From positions 1-49,628 of the IMG/VR virus record IMGVR_UViG_3300037487_003269: a stretch of 49,628 bases of DNA. One strand, given 5' to 3'. Below the pieces are notes generated by a model. It ran no database searches and was not told the origin of the DNA. It saw only the letters and a program-made list of their open reading frames with translations. Both the position numbers and the translations under genes were made by a program. Positions 24,202 to 33,280 of the stretch are shown in pieces (the first letter of the stretch is position 1; each line of letters begins with the position of its first letter). This DNA comes from a virus.

Positions 24202-24635
24202 CTGATTGCATGAAAACGCTTATCAGCCGTGCCATTGTCGCTAAGCTAGAGACACTGGAAGTCATTAAGTCAGTCGAATTTGACAAGATCCGGCTAACCT
24301 CAGACGACTTTATGTCGGTCGAGTGTCCTGCCATCCAGCTTATCGCTCTCGCTGAGACAAACGAGCACGAACGAAGCCGGGCTAAAAAGCTTTGGAACAT
24401 CGCCCTAGAACTGGTGATGAAGAGCACGCCCGAGGCTCCACTAAGCCAAGTCGACCTTTGGAACACGCAGTACCGCGTCGAGAGGGTTCTATGGTCACTG
24501 CCAAATCTTGGCATACCTGGCGTGATTCATTTAAGATATCTTGGAAACCAAACTGACTTGCATTTGATCGAACCGTATTACGTGGTCCGCATGGACCTTG
24601 AAGCTTTGTATTACGATCCACTAGTAACTGACTGA
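24198..24635 (+). CDS. probable tail terminator protein
   Basis: A 145-residue alpha/beta protein preceding the major tail protein. Position and size fit tail terminators (lambda gpU-like), which cap the tail tube; sequence similarity alone is not decisive. It has an N-terminal helix, then strands such as CPAIQLIALAE and VVRMDLEALY. Confidence 0.6.
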   Translation: MTDCMKTLISRAIVAKLETLEVIKSVEFDKIRLTSDDFMSVECPAIQLIALAETNEHERSRAKKLWNIALELVMKSTPEAPLSQVDLWNTQYRVERVLWSLPNLGIPGVIHLRYLGNQTDLHLIEPYYVVRMDLEALYYDPLVTD

Positions 24636-24645
24636 GGAGTCAAAC

Positions 24646-25878
24646 GTGGCTAAGAATTATGCGGATATCTACAGCTCATCTAACGACGTTTTGGCTCTAG
24701 AGCAGCGCTGGTACGCCAAAGCAGAATCAGAAAGAGGAGTTCTTTCGGTTCCTGCTAACGGTGACTTTTTCTGGACGCTCGGCGGCGGTAGCATCAGCTA
24801 CTCTCAGGCGTTTGAAAGTAGCCCGCACCGTTCGGGCCGTCACCACACCGACATTATCAAGAAGAAAAAAGAGACGAGCTTTAGCTTTTCGACCTACTTC
24901 AATATTGACGAAAGCCTTGGCGCTGCATCGTCTAGCCAGATCGACGCTGCTAACCGTCTCTTCTTCAAATCCCTACTGGGTAAAGAAGTCACTAGCCCAA
25001 ACCTGAAGTACACGGCTGAGACAGCCCCAGACGTTACCTTTTCCCTCTTTGAGTGCGGCGACAAGTGGGCCCGTCAAAGCCCTGGTGCCTTCATTCAAGG
25101 CGGCAATATGTCGTTCCCAGGCGACGGCGAAGCTAAAGTTGAGTGGTCGGGCGCAGCAAAGGAAGCTTTCTTCGTTGGTATCGGCAAGTCGACTGTTGAT
25201 AACGAAGGCGGCAACACGGTTACCCTGCAAGCTGGCGAAGGCGATGCTTTCCGCGTCGGCGCAGCAGTCATGCTAGTTAAAGCTGATGGCGTGACCCGCT
25301 CATCTGACACCCCGGCAGGATCGGCACGTATGGTGACCGGTATCGCTGGCGACGTTATTACTCTTTCCGGTACAGCCTTGGCTGATGCTGACGGCAGCGC
25401 GGCTGCAGTATACCTAAGCTACTACGAGCCAGCAGCACCAAGCGCAATCAATAATCCTGTTACCGGCCTAGTTGGTAGCATGACCATTGCTAGCCTCGAC
25501 GTGAGCGCATTCCGCTCGGCTACCGTGAACATTCAAAATAACCACGAGGTAGTAAACTACAGCTTTGGTACGGACGGCCTAGCTAGTCCTTACTTCGTTC
25601 CAGGAAGCCGCCTAACCGCGACTGTAACGGTTGAGTGTAACCTCAACGCTGAGACCATCCGCCTCTTTAACCGGATCCAAGACTTTGAAGCTCAAGACCT
25701 TCAAATCGTTCTGGGTCAAGCGGCTGGCCGTCACCTGGAAGTGGCTTGCCCATCGGTTAAGTTCAAAGTACCAGCCTTCAGCTTGCCTGATACCGGCTCG
25801 GTTCCAGTCTCTTTCGAGGGTGATGCTTACCAATCCGCAGTAGATGCTGCTGACGAGATCGCCGTAGAATTTAAGTAA
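24646..25878 (+). CDS. major tail protein
   Basis: A 410-residue protein with regular codon use like the capsid gene. It has a strand-rich N-terminal part, a central segment rich in Ala/Gly/Val, and a C-terminal part with VVNYSFGTDGL and a LFNRIQDFEAQDLQIVLG stretch. Position before chaperones and tape measure identifies it as the tube protein. The length exceeds the usual 200-250, so an additional surface domain is likely (about residues 190-270). It starts at GTG after TGAGGAG. Confidence 0.82.
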   Translation: MAKNYADIYSSSNDVLALEQRWYAKAESERGVLSVPANGDFFWTLGGGSISYSQAFESSPHRSGRHHTDIIKKKKETSFSFSTYFNIDESLGAASSSQIDAANRLFFKSLLGKEVTSPNLKYTAETAPDVTFSLFECGDKWARQSPGAFIQGGNMSFPGDGEAKVEWSGAAKEAFFVGIGKSTVDNEGGNTVTLQAGEGDAFRVGAAVMLVKADGVTRSSDTPAGSARMVTGIAGDVITLSGTALADADGSAAAVYLSYYEPAAPSAINNPVTGLVGSMTIASLDVSAFRSATVNIQNNHEVVNYSFGTDGLASPYFVPGSRLTATVTVECNLNAETIRLFNRIQDFEAQDLQIVLGQAAGRHLEVACPSVKFKVPAFSLPDTGSVPVSFEGDAYQSAVDAADEIAVEFK

Positions 25879-25897
25879 ACATTATACGCTTTTATTG

Positions 25898-25929
25898 ATA
25901 GGGTGGGTTTATACCCATCCTATTTTTTT
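25898..25929 (+). terminator. terminator after the major tail gene
   Basis: An 11-bp stem with one G.U pair (ATAGGGTGGGT and ACCCATCCTAT, loop TTAT) runs straight into seven T residues. Confidence 0.9.
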
Positions 25930-25946
25930 ACTTCCTGGAGGAAAAC

Positions 25947-26405
25947 ATGGCTTTAAAGCTGCCGTCTAAATCCGAATCTTTTAAAGTTGTCATGCGTATC
26001 GACTCAGCTTTAGGCGAAGGTGCTGACTATGATCTGTACCTTGAATCACTAAACGAGGAACATTTACGGCTAGTCGAGGAACCAACCCGCCTAGTGATGC
26101 GTAAAGTGCTGCCGTACCGTCTGGCTCAGGGCGTACAGAACCAGCAGTTTAGCTATAAGGGCGGCGAAGTTCAGATCCAACCGGCTTTCATGCTGGAAGA
26201 AGTACGCTGCTCGATCATCTCGGTTGAGAATCCAGCGACAGTTGCCGGCGAAGACAAAATCGACTTTAAAGCCCACTCGGACGGCGGCGCTAGCGAAGAC
26301 CTAATGAGTCTTCTCCAAGCAGCAGGCCTTGTGATGGACCTCTACAGGGCACGCCAAACGGCCGTTGGTTCTAAAGATATTGGCGATGGTATCAAAAAAA
26401 AATAA
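25947..26405 (+). CDS. tail assembly chaperone (gpG-like)
   Basis: A 152-residue protein lying between the tube protein and the tape measure, the fixed place of the gpG-type chaperone. The sequence is acidic with mixed structure. It ends GDGIKKK, encoded by a run of nine A residues directly before TAA. The run is a potential -1 slippery site, and the next gene is in the -1 frame. It has a strong TGGAGG ribosome-binding site. Confidence 0.75.
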   Translation: MALKLPSKSESFKVVMRIDSALGEGADYDLYLESLNEEHLRLVEEPTRLVMRKVLPYRLAQGVQNQQFSYKGGEVQIQPAFMLEEVRCSIISVENPATVAGEDKIDFKAHSDGGASEDLMSLLQAAGLVMDLYRARQTAVGSKDIGDGIKKK

Positions 26406-26407
26406 TG
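26394..26407 (+). promoter_or_regulatory. candidate -1 ribosomal frameshift site
   Basis: Nine consecutive A residues (26394-26402) encode the last three Lys codons before TAA. In the zero frame A-AAA-AAA fits the X-XXY-YYZ slippery pattern. The -1 frame continues through AAA-ATA-ATG without a stop into the following gene. This would create a fusion like lambda gpG-T. The alternative is simple TAATG stop-start coupling. Confidence 0.65.
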
Positions 26408-26827
26408 GCACTAGCCGAGCTTAGTTTTGCCGACCACGCTAAACTAAAATCACAGGGCCGGTCGTTTGACTGTACGACCTGCCCGGCTCGGGTCCAGACC
26501 CTCCGCAGATGCCAAGACCCACGCGAAGACTTTACCTCAGACGATAGCGCTGTGTTTCCCATGTACGTTGAGAAGGGTGGAACCCTTTACGGCTTTTGTC
26601 CCGGCAAGGCAACGTGGGACTCCGAGGCCGTTGGACTCTATCGGCTTTTGATAGTAGCGGCTGAGACTGGTACGATGCTTGATAACGGATCACTTTCAGA
26701 ACAATCAGATTATTGGATCGAGCTGCTAGCTTGGTTTTTACCATTTTACGACAATCAGAAGTTCGTCAGCAGAGCAAAAATGATCTTAGGCGACGGTAGT
26801 ACAAACGGGCCGACTAAGGGCAAGTGA
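26405..26827 (+). CDS. tail assembly chaperone extension (gpT-like)
   Basis: A 140-residue frame in the -1 register of the preceding gene. Cys residues are clustered (CTTCPARVQTLRRC about 23-36, then FCPG about 64). The C-terminal half is helical. It has its own ATG overlapping the upstream stop (TAATG) but no clear ribosome-binding site, consistent with frameshift or coupled translation. The role would be to bind the tape measure during tail assembly. Confidence 0.68.
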   Translation: MALAELSFADHAKLKSQGRSFDCTTCPARVQTLRRCQDPREDFTSDDSAVFPMYVEKGGTLYGFCPGKATWDSEAVGLYRLLIVAAETGTMLDNGSLSEQSDYWIELLAWFLPFYDNQKFVSRAKMILGDGSTNGPTKGK

Positions 26828-26837
26828 GGATTAAAGC

Positions 26838-29800
26838 GTGGCAGTCACTAAAGATTCACTGGTAGTTGATATTTCGGTGAACGGCAAAGCCGCAGCAGCG
26901 GACATTGAGCAATTTAATTCTAAGTTGCGAGATTCGGCGAAACAGGCCGACCAAAATACGGAAGCTCTCAAGCAGTGGTCAGATGTGTTTGCCAAGCTAT
27001 CGGTAGCTCTTAAGTCGTCTAATGCCGAGACCATGGCCTATATGAAGTCGGCCATAGATGCCCAGACTAAGGCTCAGGAAGCTACTAAGAAAACGGCTCA
27101 GATAGTTCAAGAAACGGCAAATAGACAAAGCGGAATAGTTCAATCGGCAAAAGATGCCATGGCTGAAGTTTATCAAACGTTTGATAAAACATCGAAAGTC
27201 ATAAGTGATAATCAACTGTTGATTGCTGGAGCTTTGCTTGGCGGCATTGTCGTCATGAAAGATAATGTTTTAGAGCTCATCAAGAAGTTTGCCAGTGGTT
27301 TAGATGGTGTCGTTGGTACTGTTGGAAAGGTTGCCGGTGCATTTAACGCAATTGGGAATGTAGTAAAAAAGACTCTTCCCGGGTCGTTCTTTGTCATTAC
27401 CGATATCATCGGGATATTAACCCCGTCGCTAATTATGCTTGGGTCGAAGCTAGAAGAATCTAATAGTGCATTTGTACGGACTACAGGCACTATTCTTAAA
27501 TTCTCTGGGATTTTATTAGGTGGTTTTTCAGCCGCCGTAGGTTTTGCCATCAACAAGATGGGTGACCTTGCAGTTGCATTTGGTACGACCATGCTTGAAG
27601 AGATGAGAAAATCATCTGACGAGTTTGAAAAGTATCAATTCAGCATGAAGCAGTTTAGTAGCACCATAAACGGCTTTGCCATGGAGTTTGGCAATAAAGC
27701 CGTAGGCTCTTTAGGTAAGTGGAGTGATGTCTTACAACAAGTAAACATGACAACCACATTTAGTCGAGATTCAATAGCCGGTGCTATTAAATTAATCACC
27801 CGTGAGACAGCACACCTTGGACTTGGGTTTGAAGACGCAATCAAGATTCTGAAAACATCGGCAGATTTAGCCGCTGTCTCAGGTACGGACCTTACAGAAA
27901 CCACTCAAAAAACTATCTCGGCCATATCTGGAGAGTCATCGTCGTTGACTCAACTAGGCTTTGACCTAAGAAACTCAGTCTTAGCCAAGAGTGCCTATGT
28001 AAAGTCTACTGGGCTAGCCGTCGAACAGCTTGACGAAGAGCAGGCGACCATGGCTAGGCTCAAGACTTTGTACGAGCAGACAGCCCCAATTATTGGAGCT
28101 GCCGCAGCTCAGACCGACACTATAACCGGCGCCCAGATCCTTTATAAAAAGACGGTCGACGATGTAAATATCACTCTTGGTCAACATGCTGTTTTAACTA
28201 GATACTTTACAGCTCAGACCATTAAGGCTTACACAGCATTTGCTGATATGCCGAAACCAATCTTGCATGTCATCGGAGTGCTTAAAGATTTCTTCGCTAT
28301 CTTGTTTATCGGCATTGGATCACTGATTAAGTTTTCTCTTGGAATTACAGCCATAGTTGTAGCTTTTAAGCTTCTTCGCGGTGCTGCTCTAGCTTACATG
28401 GGAGTTCAAATTTCACTCGGCGCAATGATGGGATCTTTGCTGAGTGTTTTAGCGCCGTTAGCTGCGGCTATCTTATTTGCTGATTTCGCTCTTAAGAAGA
28501 TGACAGCTTCCAGTGGTGGAATGTCTTACATCTTAAAAAATATGTCAGCCTCATTTGGCTCTACTGCCCAAGCATCGGAAGAACTTGGGTCATCAATGAA
28601 TGCTCAGGCCGATAAAGTAAGCTTTTTATCTCTAGCAATGACCAAGCTTTTAGACATCGTGGCAGCTATATCTAGCACCGTTGTTAATGGGCTTGGTGAA
28701 GCGATCCTTATGGGGTCTAGCCTGATCGTACAATTTCAACAGGCTTTTTCGAGTTCTGAAGAAGACTTCTTAGCTTACCAGCTTATGCTTGAAGACATTG
28801 AAAATCAGATCAATTCACTATCTGACGAAATTAAACAATCATGGGAAGATGTATTCCCTTCGCAAACTCTAAAAGCTAAAGCCATTGTTTCAAGTGTTGA
28901 CCAAGTAAATGCAGCCGTTAAGAAGTTTAGAGATACGGCTACCAAGGCAGCTAAAGAGATCAATAAAGACTTTAGTGAAGTTTCAGAGTTGCAAAAAGCA
29001 TTAGCTAATGACTTTGAACGTGCAGCTATGAAAGTTGCCGATACTAAAAAGCAACTAGGGGCTGTCTTTGATGTAAAGATGTCTCCAAAAGAGACGGCTG
29101 AAAAGCTTGCGTCTGCCGAAAAAGAAGTAATTATAGCTAGGGTCGAGGCCGAAAAGCTTAGATTCGATACTATTAAAAAGCTTGAAGAAGACAGACAATC
29201 GGCAAAAATTAAAGAGCTTAAAGATCAAGGCAACATCATTGCTGCAATTAAAGAAGAGACAAAACAACGCTTAGAGCAAATCTATAAAACTGAAGCTGGC
29301 TTGAAAAAAATTGGTGGGGTTCGTCTTGAAGAACAGATGATTATCAACCAATCAATTAAGTCTCTAAAGAACAGCGAAAGTGCAGAGATACAAGCTGCTA
29401 AACTGGAGAGCCTAAAGAAGGTTAGAGACTTAGAAGACGCCGTCAATAAGATCAAGTTGGAAGGCGCTAAGTCTGACCAGAATGTCATTAATTCCATCGT
29501 TGCTAGGACAAGTCAGAGAAAAGAGGAACTTGACCAGATTCATAAGATTGCTGCATTGGAAGGCGATCAAAAGAAAAGGGCCGATGCTCTCTTAAAGATT
29601 GGTTATGAGTCTTTAGAACTATACAAAAACCAAGAGATTGAAAAAAAGCGCTTTGACATATTAAGGGCCACCGTCAAAGAAACCCGTGACCTAGCTAATG
29701 TCTACGCTGAGATGAGCTTTCTAGGTATGGACGCCCTAAGCTTCCAGAACCAGGAAAGCTTAAACGCCATCGAATTAAAGCGCACAGAAGCTGAACTCCA

Positions 29801-31880
29801 GGGTCTACTTACCGATGCTGTTATCGAGCAGTATGAGGTACAGAAGCGACTGACTGGGGATATCTACGCCAAGAACATCAGTAATCTAGTACGGTCCAAT
29901 AGTCTCTTTGGCGACTTCTTTCAGGACTTCAAAGAATACTACTCGATGATGTCAGACCTTACTGGCATGTCGCTCAGCAAGGTATTTGAGGGGCTAGAAG
30001 GAATCCTCAAAAACGCCATCTCACTTGCCACTAAGTTTAAAGAAAAAGTAACTGGAAACGTAAGCGAATCATCACCAAATTTTGTTGGTCCCAAAAAAGA
30101 AGTGAAGCCTAGCTTTATTGGCGAGTGGATGGGAGAGGCTTCTAAGATGGCTACCGAAGCCGTCAATAAAGTATCTACGTCGATCACGGATCTGATTCCG
30201 CCTGAAGTTGGGGCCATAGCGTCAGATATTGGCAGCGTAGTGGGAGAGATGGGTAATATCTACATGATGATTGCCAAGGTCATTATGGATATGCCCAAGA
30301 TCATCCTTGGATTACTCGACGGCGTTACCTCGGCGCTACAGGCTTTGATGGACTTCCCTCGGGCTTTAATCAATGCGCTTGGCAGGCTCGATAAGATCAT
30401 AGCCAGAGCGACTGATTTTTTGCCCGGAGCAATTCAGGGTCTTGCTGCGGCCTTGCCCTCTATCCTCAAGAAAATTGCGGCTAAGTTGCCAGATTTGATT
30501 ATTGCAATTGCCGACGCTCTTCCAGAGTTGGCGGAAGCATTGGCCGAGGTGCTTCCTGATTTAGTGGGCAAATTAGTTGCACGCATTCCAGATATTGTTT
30601 CCTCTTTAACTAAGAGCACTGGCTATGCAATATGGCGAATGATCGTTGGTCTATTCCGTGGCATCGGCGATGTCTGGAAGGGATGGAAGTCTCCAGAGCT
30701 AAAAGTTGGCATAGACGCGAGTTATTTCTCTAAAAGCCTAGCCAATATCACCCAGGACACTAGCAAGATATTCACCGTAAGTGCTCTTAGCCAGGCCTAC
30801 AAAGGCGCTCAGGGCATGGTGAATGACATCACTAATGCGGCTCGCGGGATTGGTAAGAATATCTGGGACTACTTCGTCAAGGCGATGCTCGACGGGGCCA
30901 AGTGGCTAGGTGACGCTGGTACTAAAATCTGGAACGGCCTCAAAACGGCGGCGGCTTACATTGGCGAGTTTGGCAAAGCTATGTGGGACGGCCTTGTGAC
31001 TGCCGTTGGTGACATAGCCAAGACCTTCGGCGAATGGGGAACCAAGATTTGGGACGGCCTTGTAAAAGCTGCGGAGTTCATCGGTGACTTTGGCAAGGCC
31101 ATGTGGGATGGGCTAGTGACCGCAATCGGCGATGTTGCCAAGACCTTCGGGGACTGGGGTACTAAGATATGGAACGGCTTTAAGAACACCATCGGCACAG
31201 CTTTTGAGGACTTCGGTGGGTCGATATCTACGGGATTGACCGGGGCTCTGCCAGCTATTGGCAAAGCGATTGAAAGCCTCTTTTCTGGTTTGGGTAAAGT
31301 CTTCCAGAACTTGTTTAAAATTGATCTTACCGGGATCAAGACGGCGATATCGGACGCTTTCACTTCTGGATCAGTGGTTGTTACCAACGCATTCAAGGCC
31401 GTATTTAACCCGATGATCGACGTGATTAACGGCATCATTGACGCCCTGAACGGCCTAAAGATCCCTGCCATTACTTACGGCGGTAGCATTCTGGGTCGAG
31501 ACTTTGGCGGGACTCTTATCGGAGAGACTGACCTACTCCCTGGAGACATCGGTAAAGTGGTTAAACTGGCCACTGGTGGGCCGGTAGTAGGTCCGGGCGG
31601 TACTGACATGATCCCGGCCATGCTGACGGCTGGAGAGTTCGTTATGAACCGCCAATCGGTAAGCGCCATCGGCCTGCCGGTACTGAACGCCATGAACCAG
31701 GGCAAGGCTGGCGTCGGTTCTAGCGTGCAAAATATTACGCTACACCTCACAATTGAATCCAAAGAACGGATTGACGAAAACTTTGTACGGCAGCGGATCA
31801 TGCCAACCCTGAGAGACGAGCTTAAGCGTGGATCTCTTGACGGGCGGGCGGTGGTCTACGCTGGCGGGGTCAGGAAATAA
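26838..31880 (+). CDS. tape measure protein
   Basis: A 1680-residue protein, the longest in the window. The N-terminal third is helical with hydrophobic stretches; the middle (about 650-1050) is charged coiled coil; the later part has hydrophobic helices. Two full copies and part of a third of a 40-residue repeat with evenly spaced Trp (GTKIWDGL...GKAMWDGLVTA...FGEW) lie at about residues 1361-1450. Near the C-terminus, GGPVVGPGGTDMIPAMLTAGEFVMNR is the motif often seen in tape measures (given here in segments). At about 1.5 Angstrom per residue the tail would be roughly 250 nm. It starts at GTG. Confidence 0.95.
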   Translation: MAVTKDSLVVDISVNGKAAAADIEQFNSKLRDSAKQADQNTEALKQWSDVFAKLSVALKSSNAETMAYMKSAIDAQTKAQEATKKTAQIVQETANRQSGIVQSAKDAMAEVYQTFDKTSKVISDNQLLIAGALLGGIVVMKDNVLELIKKFASGLDGVVGTVGKVAGAFNAIGNVVKKTLPGSFFVITDIIGILTPSLIMLGSKLEESNSAFVRTTGTILKFSGILLGGFSAAVGFAINKMGDLAVAFGTTMLEEMRKSSDEFEKYQFSMKQFSSTINGFAMEFGNKAVGSLGKWSDVLQQVNMTTTFSRDSIAGAIKLITRETAHLGLGFEDAIKILKTSADLAAVSGTDLTETTQKTISAISGESSSLTQLGFDLRNSVLAKSAYVKSTGLAVEQLDEEQATMARLKTLYEQTAPIIGAAAAQTDTITGAQILYKKTVDDVNITLGQHAVLTRYFTAQTIKAYTAFADMPKPILHVIGVLKDFFAILFIGIGSLIKFSLGITAIVVAFKLLRGAALAYMGVQISLGAMMGSLLSVLAPLAAAILFADFALKKMTASSGGMSYILKNMSASFGSTAQASEELGSSMNAQADKVSFLSLAMTKLLDIVAAISSTVVNGLGEAILMGSSLIVQFQQAFSSSEEDFLAYQLMLEDIENQINSLSDEIKQSWEDVFPSQTLKAKAIVSSVDQVNAAVKKFRDTATKAAKEINKDFSEVSELQKALANDFERAAMKVADTKKQLGAVFDVKMSPKETAEKLASAEKEVIIARVEAEKLRFDTIKKLEEDRQSAKIKELKDQGNIIAAIKEETKQRLEQIYKTEAGLKKIGGVRLEEQMIINQSIKSLKNSESAEIQAAKLESLKKVRDLEDAVNKIKLEGAKSDQNVINSIVARTSQRKEELDQIHKIAALEGDQKKRADALLKIGYESLELYKNQEIEKKRFDILRATVKETRDLANVYAEMSFLGMDALSFQNQESLNAIELKRTEAELQGLLTDAVIEQYEVQKRLTGDIYAKNISNLVRSNSLFGDFFQDFKEYYSMMSDLTGMSLSKVFEGLEGILKNAISLATKFKEKVTGNVSESSPNFVGPKKEVKPSFIGEWMGEASKMATEAVNKVSTSITDLIPPEVGAIASDIGSVVGEMGNIYMMIAKVIMDMPKIILGLLDGVTSALQALMDFPRALINALGRLDKIIARATDFLPGAIQGLAAALPSILKKIAAKLPDLIIAIADALPELAEALAEVLPDLVGKLVARIPDIVSSLTKSTGYAIWRMIVGLFRGIGDVWKGWKSPELKVGIDASYFSKSLANITQDTSKIFTVSALSQAYKGAQGMVNDITNAARGIGKNIWDYFVKAMLDGAKWLGDAGTKIWNGLKTAAAYIGEFGKAMWDGLVTAVGDIAKTFGEWGTKIWDGLVKAAEFIGDFGKAMWDGLVTAIGDVAKTFGDWGTKIWNGFKNTIGTAFEDFGGSISTGLTGALPAIGKAIESLFSGLGKVFQNLFKIDLTGIKTAISDAFTSGSVVVTNAFKAVFNPMIDVINGIIDALNGLKIPAITYGGSILGRDFGGTLIGETDLLPGDIGKVVKLATGGPVVGPGGTDMIPAMLTAGEFVMNRQSVSAIGLPVLNAMNQGKAGVGSSVQNITLHLTIESKERIDENFVRQRIMPTLRDELKRGSLDGRAVVYAGGVRK
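30918..31190 (+). repeat. 120-bp tandem repeat in the tape measure gene
   Basis: Units beginning GGTACTAAAATCTGG at 30918, at 31038 and at 31158 repeat every 120 bases (40 codons) with moderate divergence. The protein repeat places Trp at regular intervals, as in other tape measures. Confidence 0.85.
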
Positions 31881-33280
31881 TGACGATCTTCTTTGAAATC
31901 GGCTATCTCGATACGGCTTACCTCGACGGGATTTACTTCGAGGGGACGGCATACGACGGCCTGGCTATGCAGGTCGACTTACAGATAGCCGGCGAGAAGA
32001 CCATTCTGGCCCAGTCTGAGGCCCGCATTGATTCACCTGTATCCGTTAGTAGTCAGGTGGAGCGCAGAGTAGACGCCCTAGCGACGACGCTTTCCGAGGT
32101 CGATAGGCTGATTGTGGTTGAGCCCGTCATGGTTGACTCGCAGGTTGACCGGCTCATTGAAGGCACGGACCGCACGACGCTGATGGAAGTCAGCAGTGAC
32201 CGCATTGTCCAGGGTGACTGCGATGAAGAGGGATATCTCGCCAGCGAGTACATGACAGCCCCGTACCTAACGGGCTTTGTCTGTGCCGATCTTCTGATGC
32301 AGGTTGAGCGTAAACCCGCTAAGCGCAAGTTTACCCTGGCCGAGGTCGACCGCAAGATTACCACCGTCAAGGTGCTTAATTCCGAAGTCGAGCGCCGCAT
32401 TGACGACTCTAAAACCGTCAAAATGCAGGTCGAGGCTAAGAAGTCTAAGTCCATCGCCATGCAGGTTAGGAAGGTGCTTTACAACACCACTAACCTTCGG
32501 ATCCTGTCTAACTTCCCAAGCCGAGGGACGACAGGAAGCAACTGGTCGATTGCGGTGGGAGAGCAAAGTCCCGGCGACTTTAGCGTCAATAATCTCAATA
32601 CGGATATCGTCGAGCAGGCGTTTAGGTCGCCATCGGTCACTAACTGTACAATCGTTTGCGATACCCAGATCAGTAACGGCGTCTTTGTCGACACCATCGG
32701 CATCTTAGGCCATAACCTAAGAGTCACTGGAACGATTAGGATTGAAGGCTCTCAGTCGCCTAGCTTCTCCAATACGGTGCTTTATCAAGTCCGGCCAGAC
32801 GGCACAGAAAACGTCATCTGGATAGCCGACACCATCCCGCTACAAAGCTACCGCTACTGGCGCTTTAGCTTCTCCGATGCTGGTCTACCGTATATCCAAG
32901 TCGGTACAATTGTCTTTGGATCGGCGTCGATCTTTCAGGGTGAAAACGTCGTCGATACCATCGTTAAAACACCGAAGCACTTTGCCGATAAAGTAGTGAC
33001 CGAGGGCTTTACGGCTGTCTCTAACGACCGCGCACTTAAGAACGCAGTGACCCTAGAGTTCAGAAGCCTAGACTTTAACCGGGAAAACTACTCGATACTC
33101 ACGGGTATATTTAACTACTGCCGTACCTCTCTTAAGGCTCTTTGGGTTCCTACACCTCGGACCCCAACAAGGTTTGGCGTGTTCGGTAAGCTTGCGACGA
33201 TCCCAAGCGAACAGCATCAGTCGATGGGCGACAGTGCCGACTACGTGAGCTTCACGCTGGAGGTCGACGAAAGCTTATGA
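31880..33280 (+). CDS. tail tip / distal tail protein with GYL-Y motifs
   Basis: A 466-residue protein. The N-terminal part (about 1-195) alternates short motifs GYLDTAYLDGIYFEG and GYLASEYMTAPYLTG with repeated (V/Q)-V-(E/D)-R-(R/L)-(V/I)-D segments that look like repeating short helices. From about 200 onwards is a beta-rich domain with YRYWRFSFSDAGLPYIQVG, characteristic of distal tail proteins. The start overlaps the tape measure stop (TAATG). It would sit at the tail tip, below the tube. Confidence 0.65.
   Translation: MTIFFEIGYLDTAYLDGIYFEGTAYDGLAMQVDLQIAGEKTILAQSEARIDSPVSVSSQVERRVDALATTLSEVDRLIVVEPVMVDSQVDRLIEGTDRTTLMEVSSDRIVQGDCDEEGYLASEYMTAPYLTGFVCADLLMQVERKPAKRKFTLAEVDRKITTVKVLNSEVERRIDDSKTVKMQVEAKKSKSIAMQVRKVLYNTTNLRILSNFPSRGTTGSNWSIAVGEQSPGDFSVNNLNTDIVEQAFRSPSVTNCTIVCDTQISNGVFVDTIGILGHNLRVTGTIRIEGSQSPSFSNTVLYQVRPDGTENVIWIADTIPLQSYRYWRFSFSDAGLPYIQVGTIVFGSASIFQGENVVDTIVKTPKHFADKVVTEGFTAVSNDRALKNAVTLEFRSLDFNRENYSILTGIFNYCRTSLKALWVPTPRTPTRFGVFGKLATIPSEQHQSMGDSADYVSFTLEVDESL

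Noticed and set aside
30956-31471. A 171-codon minus-strand frame
   Set aside because: It is antisense to the repeated part of the tape measure gene, has no ribosome-binding site, and its Pro/Ser-rich product mirrors the tape measure codon pattern.
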